In this document: positions 45,067 to 53,220 of the stretch, piece after piece
Numbering within the stretch: position 1 is the stretch's first letter
How the letters are laid out: each line of letters starts with the position of its first letter
Assembly (NCBI RefSeq): GCF_003058085.1
Contig: NZ_QBUD01000016.1
Coordinates: 30,003-94,002, forward strand
From: Yoonia sediminilitoris
GTDB taxonomy: Bacteria > Pseudomonadota > Alphaproteobacteria > Rhodobacterales > Rhodobacteraceae
Reading direction: 5' to 3'
Length of the DNA: 64,000 bases
The notes under the pieces: generated by a model
The model's database searches: none
Told to the model about the DNA's origin: nothing
Seen by the model: only the letters and a program-made list of their open reading frames with translations
Position numbers and translations under genes: made by a program

Positions 45067-47112
45067 TCAAATACCTGTCTCGGACTTGCGCTGCACTTTC
45101 CTAGCCATTCCCGGACGCCGGCCTTCAATACTGTAAAGTACCGATGGACCTATTCCTTTCAATCGTACGCGCCCCTGACGTTCATAGACGAACTCGTTGC
45201 CGATCCGGTCTATGACACTTTGGCTCACGCTGATCTTGCCAGGCTTGCCTGCTTCCTCAATGCGGGACGCCATATTTACCGTCATGCCCCACAAATCATA
45301 CACGAAGCGCAGATCTCCGACGACTCCAGCCACTAGCGGACCACTATGAATTCCAATACGTACTTGCAGTTTGCGACCAATGCTTTGCCCCATCTGACCC
45401 GTCTCAAAGAGTATTTCGACCGCCGCGTCCAAAGCCACAGCGCAATGGTCGGGGATGTCAGACGTAACACCCGAGACATACATATAGCTGTCACCCACAG
45501 TCTTGATTTTCTCAAGGTCGTATTCCTGTATCACCCCGTCGAAGCGCCTGAACAGATCGCGCAGCAGGCCCAGCGACTCTTCGGGCGGGACGGAGGCGGT
45601 GTATTCGGTGAAATCGACGATATCAACGAACACCACCGTGGCGTCGGTTACCTGGTCAACAATTTGGTCCGCGCCTCCATTCATACGTTCGGCAATTCGT
45701 TTGGGCAGGATATTTTCGAGAAGAGCGCTCTTCTGTTCGATCGCCTCGGAAAGATCGTTCTTCTGCTCCCTTACAAGTTCGAAAGACCGCTCCAGTTCAA
45801 ACAGGACAGAATTGTAAAACAGACCGATCTGGCCCACTTCGGTAAAAGGCGACTGTGGCGCACGGATCGACAGGTCACGGTCGCGCGCTTGCCGCTGCAT
45901 CACTTCGAATAATTCGTTGAGGTCGGTGTTGGCGCCATGCTCGCCGACGTTCAGACCGATGGATTCTACGTGTTGGGTGACGCGCAACGGCATCACTCGG
46001 TCGATCAATAAGAACGCCGCAAAAGGCAGCACGACTGCTAGAAAGATCAGCGCAGCAATTCCCGTGACCTGCATGCCAAATTGTGACCAGAACGAAGTCT
46101 CAAGTTCATTCACACCAAAGAATGCAACCGCCATGACACCCCACAGACCTCCCATGAAGTGTACTGGCACAGCACCCACAACGTCATCGATATGCAAACG
46201 TTCCAGCGCACGGTCGCCGAGAAGCGCGATAAGGCCGCCGATGCTACCGATCGCCACCGCCTCACGCACCGACACAAGATCGCAGCTCGCTGTTATCGCA
46301 ACGAGCCCTGCAAGCCCGCCGTTCATAGCGTGAAAGACGCTCGCCTTCTTTTCTAACATCCAGCTGACCGCTAGGCCGGTCAGCACGCCGCTCGCACCGC
46401 TGACGACAGTATTTAGCAAGATGCCCGGGACGGCATTCGTCAGTCGAAGTTCGCTGCCACCGTTGAAGCCAAACCAGCCAAACCAGATCAGGATCACGCC
46501 CAGCATTGTGAGCGGCAGGTTCGAACCATTGAACCGCCGTGCCTGGCCCGATTCCAAGAAGCGCCCTTCGCGGGGGCCTAGCACAAGGATCGCGGCAAGC
46601 GCGATCCCGCCACCCACCGCATGAACCACACTGGAACCGGCAAAGTCGTAGTAGCCCAGCTTTCCGAGCCATCCCGCCGGGCTACCATCCGGGCCGGTGG
46701 ACCACGCCCAGTGACCGAAGAGTGGATATACCAAAGCGACGGTAATAGCCGTGATAATAAGATATGCGTGAAATGCGCAGCGTTCGGCGACCGCACCGGA
46801 CAGGATCGTGGCTGCTGTGCCGCAGAAGACCAACTGGAACAGAAATAATGTGTAAGCTTCTGCATCTCCAAGGCCGTCAAAGGCAAATCCGGAGGTTCCA
46901 ATAAACCCGCCGAAGCTTTCACCGTACATCAAGCCATATCCAAGCAGCCAGAACAGCATCACCGAAAGCGAGAAATCCGAAATGTTTTTGATGGCAACGC
47001 TAATGTTGTTCTTGGTCCGAGTGATCCCGGCCTCGACGCACATGAAGCCCGCCTGCATCATGAAAACAAGCGCGGTACACATCAGAACCCAGACGAGATC
47101 AATCTGGCTCAT
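45067..47112 (-). CDS. ammonium transporter-adenylate cyclase fusion
   Basis: A 681-aa fusion. Residues ~5-375 are a complete Amt domain with eleven or so helices: twin pore histidines are kept (H164 in SSVVHAVGG; H318 in AVPVHFMGG), with D156 in YYDFAGS and the Phe-gate region FLFQLVFCG. A helical linker (~385-485) ends in LLENILPKRIAERM, typical before class III cyclases. The cyclase domain (~490-670) keeps both metal Asp (D497 in FVDIVDFT, D541 in VGDSYM), the adenine-selecting pair K537 and D606 (YDLWGMTVN), and transition-state N613 and R617. The set predicts ATP to cAMP, not cGMP. Ammonium could gate the cyclase. Divergent from the 47536 gene. Confidence 0.93.
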   Translation of the reverse strand: MSQIDLVWVLMCTALVFMMQAGFMCVEAGITRTKNNISVAIKNISDFSLSVMLFWLLGYGLMYGESFGGFIGTSGFAFDGLGDAEAYTLFLFQLVFCGTAATILSGAVAERCAFHAYLIITAITVALVYPLFGHWAWSTGPDGSPAGWLGKLGYYDFAGSSVVHAVGGGIALAAILVLGPREGRFLESGQARRFNGSNLPLTMLGVILIWFGWFGFNGGSELRLTNAVPGILLNTVVSGASGVLTGLAVSWMLEKKASVFHAMNGGLAGLVAITASCDLVSVREAVAIGSIGGLIALLGDRALERLHIDDVVGAVPVHFMGGLWGVMAVAFFGVNELETSFWSQFGMQVTGIAALIFLAVVLPFAAFLLIDRVMPLRVTQHVESIGLNVGEHGANTDLNELFEVMQRQARDRDLSIRAPQSPFTEVGQIGLFYNSVLFELERSFELVREQKNDLSEAIEQKSALLENILPKRIAERMNGGADQIVDQVTDATVVFVDIVDFTEYTASVPPEESLGLLRDLFRRFDGVIQEYDLEKIKTVGDSYMYVSGVTSDIPDHCAVALDAAVEILFETGQMGQSIGRKLQVRIGIHSGPLVAGVVGDLRFVYDLWGMTVNMASRIEEAGKPGKISVSQSVIDRIGNEFVYERQGRVRLKGIGPSVLYSIEGRRPGMARKVQRKSETGI

Positions 47113-47535
47113 GCAAAGCCCGCCACTCTGGGTTGTTAAAGGTGCTGATGAAGTTTGCCGTCGTCATAAAAAGCTTTGACTATTCTCTCACGCAATTTCA
47201 AACGACGGTATACGATGCAAGTCTATAATCACAAATGAAAAAAACGGGTTTCCGCAAGTTTCTGACGGAGCTTCCCGAAGTCTCGTGCATATGCCAAGCC
47301 GGTAGCTGCCAATCACCGTCAAAATTGCGCCCAATGGAGTGCGCCAAAAGCGCTCGTCCAATAAATGCATTCTTGCATTGATGAGACCGGAGCGTTTAGG
47401 TGCATCTGTGATTTACCGATGATGGCTCTGCCTGCCGACAAGCAACACCGTGGCGCGGAACGTCTGCAAGCTGGGAAAAACTCCAGTGATCGGCCGGAAG
47501 GTAAATGAGTTGAGGTTAAGGGGCGTCTCACCGAA
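47113..47535. promoter_or_regulatory. divergent promoter region of the cAMP module
   Basis: A 423-bp AT-richer gap between the two divergent genes. It contains a perfect 16-bp palindrome AATGCATTCTTGCATT (47364-47379: AATGCA/TGCATT, 4-base spacer). No clear CRP site (TGTGA-N6-TCACA) was found. No frame in it is supported. Confidence 0.45.
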
Positions 47536-48228
47536 ATGGAAAGTATATTTCAATCTGTGAGCCTAAGTTCGTTTCTCATTATTGGCGCAGTTGGCACTTA
47601 TGTGATTGGGTTTCTGTGTCGGGACCAGCTGTATTTGCGATTGCTAATCGTCATGGGAAGTTTCTTCTACACGACGTATTATTGGATCGTACCGACAGAG
47701 CCGCTTTGGGATGCGATGATCGGCGCTATCTTGGTTGGCACGGCAAGCCTGCAAGGTGCTATCCAGATCATCTGGAGCAGGACGATGATCTCTACTCCAC
47801 AGGACACCCGGCAGGTTCTGGACCTACTCGGAGATATCGAACCCGGCCTATTCCGTCGCCTGATGCGAATGGGCGATCGATACACAGTCACGGAGACGAC
47901 TGAGCTAACAACCGAGGGCGCAAAGCCGGATAGCCTTTGGCTGTTGTTGGACGGCTGGGTCGAACTGAGACGGCATGGGCAGGCACCGATTAAAATTTAT
48001 GGTCCCTGCTTCGTGGGCGAGATCGCATGGCTCACGGGCGGCAATGCCTCCGCAAGCGTAGAGGTCAAACCAGGTGCCGACCTGGTGCGCTGGCAGCATG
48101 GATCTTTGCGTCGTGGTTTGCGCCGGAATCATCGGCTGGAGCTTGCGCTCGAAGCCCTTATCGCACAGGATCTTGCTCGCAAACTATCTTATAGCACCCC
48201 GATAACTTCTCAGACGGAAATCATGTAA
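47536..48228 (+). CDS. three-helix membrane protein with Popeye-like cNMP-binding domain
   Basis: A 230-aa protein. Three hydrophobic helices (~residues 10-30, 33-50, 57-80) are followed by a cyclic-nucleotide-binding fold from ~95 to 215. The phosphate-binding-cassette region reads CFVGEIAWLTGGNASASVEV (residues 158-177). It has the canonical Gly-Glu but Ala171 in place of the Arg that grips the phosphate in CRP-type sites. The 3-TM-then-cNMP layout is that of Popeye-domain (POPDC) proteins, which bind cAMP without the classical Arg. It is divergent from the Amt-cyclase and upstream of the SulP gene. Role as a membrane cAMP receptor is inferred. Confidence 0.75.
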   Translation: MESIFQSVSLSSFLIIGAVGTYVIGFLCRDQLYLRLLIVMGSFFYTTYYWIVPTEPLWDAMIGAILVGTASLQGAIQIIWSRTMISTPQDTRQVLDLLGDIEPGLFRRLMRMGDRYTVTETTELTTEGAKPDSLWLLLDGWVELRRHGQAPIKIYGPCFVGEIAWLTGGNASASVEVKPGADLVRWQHGSLRRGLRRNHRLELALEALIAQDLARKLSYSTPITSQTEIM

Positions 48229-48620
48229 CTGGGCCTTGATCCGGGACTAGGTCCAATTGATTTTTGACGGGCTGCGCGACTAACGGCTCCAAAAACTCAG
48301 CGGTGAGCGGTTCTGACGTAGAGCGCGGGATTCAATCCGCAACCGCAAACCCGGAAGTATGAGCGTCATTGAGACCGTGGTCGAACGGATTGTCCGCGAT
48401 CTTGTTTTCTGTCGAAGCAAGACGTTCGAAAATCAAAAAAGTGACTTAGCAAGGGACCTTACGCTGGTTAGGACAAACTGCGTCATATGCCATATTTCTA
48501 TAGGCGGCCCAGCGTTGTGGATAGCTCTGGAAAAACAAGGTGTTGGTCGTGGTGGGTATTGATTTAAAATCACTTGTGTTGTTTGCTCTTCTAGTCTGAG
48601 GCGCAGGGCGAGGAGCCGGA
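48229..48620. other. 392-bp gap before the SulP gene
   Basis: No supported gene; a 67-codon frame at 48359 has poor composition and no ribosome site. A 13-bp palindrome TGATTTAAAATCA (48560-48572) lies about 50 bases before the SulP start and may be an operator. Confidence 0.4.
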
Positions 48621-50819
48621 TTGAGTTATGCAACCGTTCGCGATCTCCGTACTGTGGGGCGCGATTTACTTTCGGACTTGTTCGCCGGTGGCATTGTAGC
48701 TGCGTCAAATCTGGCGCTCGCAGCAAGTTTTGCCGCAGCCATATTTCAAGGCACCCTAGAGCCAGGGATCGCGACTGCAGTCTGGGCAATTCTCTTGAGC
48801 ATGATCATCATCGGGCCCTTTGTCGGTTGGCACACGACGCTGCGTCCGATTGCAGCCGGCGGGCCCGACACTGCTGTCGTCGCCGTCATGAGCTTACTGG
48901 CCGGTAAAATGGCCAGCACTCTATTCGAAATGGGGTTGCCAACCGAGATCGTAGTGTCTCACATCATGCTATCCATCTCACTCGTGGCGGTGATCTATGC
49001 TCTGATCTTGTTTGTCATCGGGTATTTGGGATGGGCAAGAGCATTGCGATTTGTGCCATTCCCCCTAATCGGCGGATTCTTAGCCGCGACAGGTCTTTTG
49101 TTACTAAAGGGCAGCCCCGAAATTGTGCTCGGTTCAAGCATTACGTTTGATACTTTTGGCCCCTCAATGGGCGCTGGCCAAAGTCATCAACTGTGGTTCA
49201 TGCTGGGCTATTCGGCGTTTCTGTTGATTTCGCACCATATGATCAGGTCGCCTCTAGTCATGCCGCTCTCGTTCTTCGCTGCGGTCGCCGCGATATACTT
49301 GATGGGTTTGACCGGAATGATTGACGGCACGGACTGGTTCGTGGCGTCTATGCGTATGACCCCTTGGGAGCCTATCGCGGCGATAAACAGCGGCCAAATC
49401 TACTGGGGCAGCATACTCGGAGCGTATTCGGAAATTACTGCCTGTGTCCTCGTTGGTATCTTGTCACTGGTCGTGCGGATCTCAACGATCGAGTCTATGC
49501 GCGAGGCGTCTGCGGATATCGATCAAGAGTTTCGAACCTACGGTAGTGCGAACCTGATAGCAGCCCCATTTGGCGCGACCTCGGGCGGTATTCTCTTCAG
49601 TACCTCCAAGCTAATACAAGTGGCAGGATACAGATCGCGGTTCTGTTATATTGTTACTGTCGTACTCTTGGCGCCGATCGTGTTTTGGGGCGCTGACCTC
49701 TCGGCGCTGTTGCCGAAACCCGTGCTCGGCGGGCTATTGCTGTATCTCGGTTATACGATGTCTCTTGAGGCGGTCCGTGTCGTTTTTCGTCAATCAGGTT
49801 TGAACCTGATCGCAGCACTCGCAATCTTTATTTTATGCTTGAAGTTCGGATTTCTTGTAGGCGCCCTGTTCGGTCTCCTGGTTGCCTGCCTGATCTTTGC
49901 GATTGACTGCAGCCGCACCGGTGTGGTGCGCCACCATTTTACCCGTGCGGAGGTCTCCGGTGGTACGGAATGGCCCGCGCACCTGGAAAAAACGCTGAGG
50001 GAGCGCGGGAAAGCCGTTCACGTTTTTGAGCTTTCTGGCTACATCTTCTTTGGCTCATCAGAAAAATTGTTTGACGAAATTCGCGCTCAAGTACTGTCGC
50101 AAACAGATCCTAAGGTTGCGTTCATCCTGCTTGATCTCAGTCGCGTCAGTGGGTTCGACAGCACTGCAGTTAACACTCTTATCAAGCTGCAAAGTCTAGC
50201 GGTTCAGAATAACATTTGGGTGGTTTATTGTGGCTCTCCCAAAACCCTTGAAGCTGCAATCGCGAAAGCCGGTGTGCTGATCAGGAACAAAAACGCAGTT
50301 AAGTTCGGATCGCTTATAGATGGTGTTTTCTGGTGCGAACAACGCCTTCTTGAAGCAGATCCAATCGAAAAGAACAGCACGTCCGGGACGACTTTTACGG
50401 ATTGGATATCTATAGAACTTGGGTCAGAGGTCAGTTCCAGCACCTTAAAACGATACTTTCAGGAAAAGCATTTTGCCTGTGGTGATCAGGTTTATACGCA
50501 AGGCACCCGCGCCGATACCATTGATTTCATTTGTACCGGGTCCGTGAGCATGAGCCTTAAGACGCAATCCGGACCGCAGGTGATCCGCCGCGCAACCCGC
50601 CGTACCGTCATCGGTGAAATGGGTTTCTTTCGACAAGCCAACCGCAGCGTTTCTATCTTTGCTGCAGAAAATCTCACGCTTTATTCCCTGTCGCTCGAAG
50701 CGATGGCCGAGATGGAAAAGAAAATGCCAGAATTGCATGCGCGGCTGCTGACATTCATAGTACGTGTGCTTTGTGACCGATTGGACATGGCCAACCATGA
50801 GATCTCGGCGCTGCGATAA
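48621..50819 (+). CDS. SulP anion transporter with STAS and cNMP-binding domains
   Basis: A 732-aa SLC26/SulP family transporter. The membrane domain (~15-430) has the family's helical repeat pattern (FVPFPLIGGFLAATGLLLLKG; ANLIAAPFGATSGGILFSTSK). A STAS domain follows (~465-570; VHVFELSGYIFFGSSEKL, FILLDLSRVSGFDSTAVN, where the Asp-Ser is the usual STAS control site). A CRP-type cyclic-nucleotide domain ends the protein (~605-725) with a full phosphate cassette: G665-E666 and Arg675 (VIGEMGFFRQANRSVSIFA). Starts at TTG behind AGGAG. SulP proteins move sulfate, bicarbonate or other anions; cAMP control is inferred from the domain. Confidence 0.92.
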   Translation: MSYATVRDLRTVGRDLLSDLFAGGIVAASNLALAASFAAAIFQGTLEPGIATAVWAILLSMIIIGPFVGWHTTLRPIAAGGPDTAVVAVMSLLAGKMASTLFEMGLPTEIVVSHIMLSISLVAVIYALILFVIGYLGWARALRFVPFPLIGGFLAATGLLLLKGSPEIVLGSSITFDTFGPSMGAGQSHQLWFMLGYSAFLLISHHMIRSPLVMPLSFFAAVAAIYLMGLTGMIDGTDWFVASMRMTPWEPIAAINSGQIYWGSILGAYSEITACVLVGILSLVVRISTIESMREASADIDQEFRTYGSANLIAAPFGATSGGILFSTSKLIQVAGYRSRFCYIVTVVLLAPIVFWGADLSALLPKPVLGGLLLYLGYTMSLEAVRVVFRQSGLNLIAALAIFILCLKFGFLVGALFGLLVACLIFAIDCSRTGVVRHHFTRAEVSGGTEWPAHLEKTLRERGKAVHVFELSGYIFFGSSEKLFDEIRAQVLSQTDPKVAFILLDLSRVSGFDSTAVNTLIKLQSLAVQNNIWVVYCGSPKTLEAAIAKAGVLIRNKNAVKFGSLIDGVFWCEQRLLEADPIEKNSTSGTTFTDWISIELGSEVSSSTLKRYFQEKHFACGDQVYTQGTRADTIDFICTGSVSMSLKTQSGPQVIRRATRRTVIGEMGFFRQANRSVSIFAAENLTLYSLSLEAMAEMEKKMPELHARLLTFIVRVLCDRLDMANHEISALR

Positions 50820-50928
50820 GCCGGCACAGATGTATGAAAGTCCCCATGCCGACCTCGATTTCCAGCAAATAGACGGTTGCTGGCAGACTAATTCGAGCCA
50901 GTGTCTGGTCGGAAAGTAGAACTGCCCT

Positions 50929-51199
50929 TTATTCCGCGCAAAGCCCGCGCCATTCAGCTAGGGCGGCAGTGCGGTTGAGCTTGAAGTTTGGTCTTGAGTG
51001 AAGGCTACGTTCTGAATTGAAGAGGTTGTAGATTGACGCATGAACAAAGGCGAACTTCTGCAAACTTCGCATGTGTCTGAAGCGAAGCATGGCCCGTTCT
51101 CGTCGTCGAAATGGGAGATGTGAGTTCTCGGCTCGGTTGTTTTAACCAGCGTCCGCAAAACTGCCGGTTGGCATTGCCAATCACCTTCATTGCGGCACC
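50929..51199 (-). pseudogene. IS6 family transposase, C-terminal half
   Basis: Minus strand: AAMKVIGNANRQFCGRWL, then after a one-base insertion near 51140, NRAENSHLPFRRRERAML, RFRHMRSLQKFAFVHASIYN, LFNSERSLHSRPNFKLN and AALAEWRGLCAE-stop at 50929. This is the conserved C-terminal ~90 residues of an IS6 transposase. The N-terminal two thirds are missing; the break at ~51199 joins a primase-like scrap. Its intact 3' side faces the SulP gene. Confidence 0.85.
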
Positions 51200-51360
51200 A
51201 TTCAAGATCAACATCGAAACCGGACAGTGGGCAGACTTCGCCACTGGCGATGCGGGCGGCGACCCCGTCAGCCTCTACGCCTATCTCAACGGGTTAAAGC
51301 AGGGCGATGCAGCCCGCGCACTTTGCGACCATTGGGGCTACACCATGCAAGATAACTTCA
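51200..51360 (+). pseudogene. primase/Toprim-like gene fragment
   Basis: Reads FKINIETGQWADFATGDAGG and then DPVSLYAYLNGLKQGDAARA. This pattern (KINxExGxWxDFATGxxGGDPVSLYAYL) is that of the N-terminal region of plasmid and phage primases or Toprim-domain helicase-primases. Only ~50 residues remain, bounded by the IS6 fragment on the left and fading into unrelated sequence after ~51360. It suggests plasmid or phage DNA in the history of this region. Confidence 0.55.
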
Positions 51361-51455
51361 GCACTCTTTCGCGGAAAAAGTGGCTCTTGCACAATGGACG
51401 CGCCGGTCGCAGTTTGGGTGGAGAAAATTGCTCAATTAATGATTTGGAGCCTACT

Positions 51456-52220
51456 TTGACCACAACCTTGATTGTTCTGGCTCATCCCGAACCGCACTCT
51501 TTCAATGGGGCATGGGCTAGCGCGACGCAAAAGGCCTGCGAAGCCATGGGCGATACGGTTCTCATCTCAGATCTTGTCGCCATGAACTTCCAACCTGTCG
51601 AGCGCGCAAACAACTATCCTCATCTTCCCTCAAACCATCATTTCGATGCCCTCAAGGCTCAGGAAGAGGCCGCTGAACAAGACATGCTTCCTGACGACGT
51701 GGGAAGGGAGATAGTCAAGTTGCTTCGAGCTGACCGCGTCATCTTTCACTTCCCTATTTGGTGGTTTGCTCCGCCGGCCATTCTCAAAGGGTGGTTCGAT
51801 CGTGTCTTGGCGCACGGCGCACTTCATACGGTTGAACGCCGTTTCGACAAGGGTCACTTTCTCGGCAGGAAAGCTCTTTTCTGCGTCACCACTGGATCGA
51901 ATGAAGAAGAGAGCGCTTTCAATGGTAGGGAGGGTGACATTCATATGTTGCTCTGGCCAACAGCTTACACGCTTAGGTATCTTGGGTTCTCGGTTGCCGT
52001 TCCGGAAATAGTCCATGGCGTTCATGGCTACCACCATGGCGCACGAAAAGAAGCCCTTGAAGAGCGGCTCGTGCGCGCCTTGAAGGCGCAAACCGAGCTC
52101 ATCTCGGAGTTCGACCGCCGGCCCCTTATCCAGTTCAATGCTGATGAAGATTTCAACGCAAACGGTAGACTGAAATCAGATCGACCAAGTTATAGCCAAT
52201 TCATTCGAAAAGCGTCCTAG
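51456..52220 (+). CDS. NAD(P)H-quinone oxidoreductase-like flavoprotein
   Basis: A 254-aa flavodoxin-fold reductase of the KefF/MdaB/NQO group. FMN/FAD loop VLAHPEPHSFNGAWA, then IFHFPIWWFAPPAILKGWFDRVLAHG (the classical WWF...P...KGWFDRV signature), and CVTTGSNEE. Likely two-electron reduction of quinones or azo compounds with NAD(P)H. The start is a TTG with GGAG 6 bases before it; the longer frame to 51111 is an accidental fusion with the primase scrap. Confidence 0.88.
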   Translation: MTTTLIVLAHPEPHSFNGAWASATQKACEAMGDTVLISDLVAMNFQPVERANNYPHLPSNHHFDALKAQEEAAEQDMLPDDVGREIVKLLRADRVIFHFPIWWFAPPAILKGWFDRVLAHGALHTVERRFDKGHFLGRKALFCVTTGSNEEESAFNGREGDIHMLLWPTAYTLRYLGFSVAVPEIVHGVHGYHHGARKEALEERLVRALKAQTELISEFDRRPLIQFNADEDFNANGRLKSDRPSYSQFIRKAS

Positions 52221-52249
52221 GGCACTCCCTTTCAATAGTCACTTTGGGC

Positions 52250-52438
52250 TCACAGGGGAAGTTCACGGTGCTCTGCACCAAGCTCCGCTACGCGGACAAA
52301 GCGCTCATTCAGTGCCTGAACCGGACGTTGATAGTCTGTCTGATCGTCACTCAATGGACCTGCCTTGCACCAGAAAAATAGACCTTGCGCAGTTGAAGGT
52401 GGGTTTTCCAATTGCTCTTCTGATGGGCATTGCGGCAT
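52250..52438 (-). CDS. hypothetical small protein
   Basis: A 62-aa frame from ATG 52438 (MPQCPSEEQLENPP) ending RVAELGAEHRELPL. Composition is protein-like (Glu/Gln/Arg rich, few rare codons), but no family is recognised and no strong ribosome site is seen. It lies in a 320-bp stretch otherwise without genes. It could be a relic or non-coding. Confidence 0.25.
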   Translation of the reverse strand: MPQCPSEEQLENPPSTAQGLFFWCKAGPLSDDQTDYQRPVQALNERFVRVAELGAEHRELPL

Positions 52439-52543
52439 ATGAACCCAACTTGAGCAAATGTCCGATGGCGCTCGAAACGGTCATCTGATGGATAAGGCCG
52501 AGCGGCCGCTCAGCGGAGCCAGGCAGTCGCTCGGACAGTCCTT

Positions 52544-52984
52544 TTACGCCCCGGCAGGCCAGACAAAGCTGGGTTGCAGACCATCGTAGACCGGTCGGCC
52601 GTCGGATGGTTTCGCATAGCCTTTGCTCTCGTCCCAGAACGCGTGATAGGTTGCTTTGGGAAAAGCGGCGTCGTCGTAACCCATAACATTTGGCACGGCG
52701 ACGCGAATACGTTTCTCTTTGTCATCCAGCATGAGAGCCGCCCCGCATTCAGAGCAGGTGCAAAGCTCCAGTGGCCCGTCTGGATTGTCCTTGTTGAACG
52801 GTTGCCTCGTCATCTTCTCGGGATGGTCAGCGGTCAAATCACCCCAGTTGAAGAAAGCAACATGCGTGTGCTGCTGACCGGTCACGGATTTGCAGACATT
52901 GCAGTGGCACTCATGATTGTCAATCGGTTCGGCGGAAGCGGTCACATGAACGTGGTCGCATCCTCCCTCATAATGGCTTGTCAT
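52544..52984 (-). CDS. GFA family protein (S-hydroxymethyl-glutathione synthase-like)
   Basis: A 146-aa zinc-binding protein of the GFA/CENP-V family. The pattern GGCDHVHVTA, CHCNVCKSVTGQQHTHVAFF and CTCSECGAALML supplies the two Cys clusters for two zinc ions. Family members include Gfa, which speeds formation of S-hydroxymethyl glutathione from formaldehyde, but most have unknown substrates. It is convergent with the quinone-reductase-like gene. Confidence 0.9.
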   Translation of the reverse strand: MTSHYEGGCDHVHVTASAEPIDNHECHCNVCKSVTGQQHTHVAFFNWGDLTADHPEKMTRQPFNKDNPDGPLELCTCSECGAALMLDDKEKRIRVAVPNVMGYDDAAFPKATYHAFWDESKGYAKPSDGRPVYDGLQPSFVWPAGA

Positions 52985-53220
52985 TTGATAATCCCTTTTT
53001 TGGCATCATTGTGTCCGACACTTCGGAATTTCAGTATAGCATACACCCATGCAAATCGCGAATTTCTCGTGGCGGTGTCGAATGCGGCAGTCGAGACGAA
53101 GGTCGAAAAATGTTCACCAGACCGGCCATTCGCTACGGCGGTGCTGAGCGTCTCAGATGCGGGACAAAGCTGACCTACGTTTGAAAGCGCTGTATCTGCA
53201 TTTCAGTGCTCGCCGTGGTT

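Noticed and set aside
45346..45912. 188-codon plus-strand frame opposite the cyclase domain
   Set aside because: Antisense shadow of a domain with all catalytic residues on the minus strand.
48359..48562. 67-codon frame before the SulP gene
   Set aside because: Starts without a ribosome site, no similarity, overlaps likely promoter sequence.
52499..52514. GAGCGGCCGCTC palindrome
   Set aside because: A 12-bp GC-rich symmetry in a gap with no regulator nearby; likely chance.
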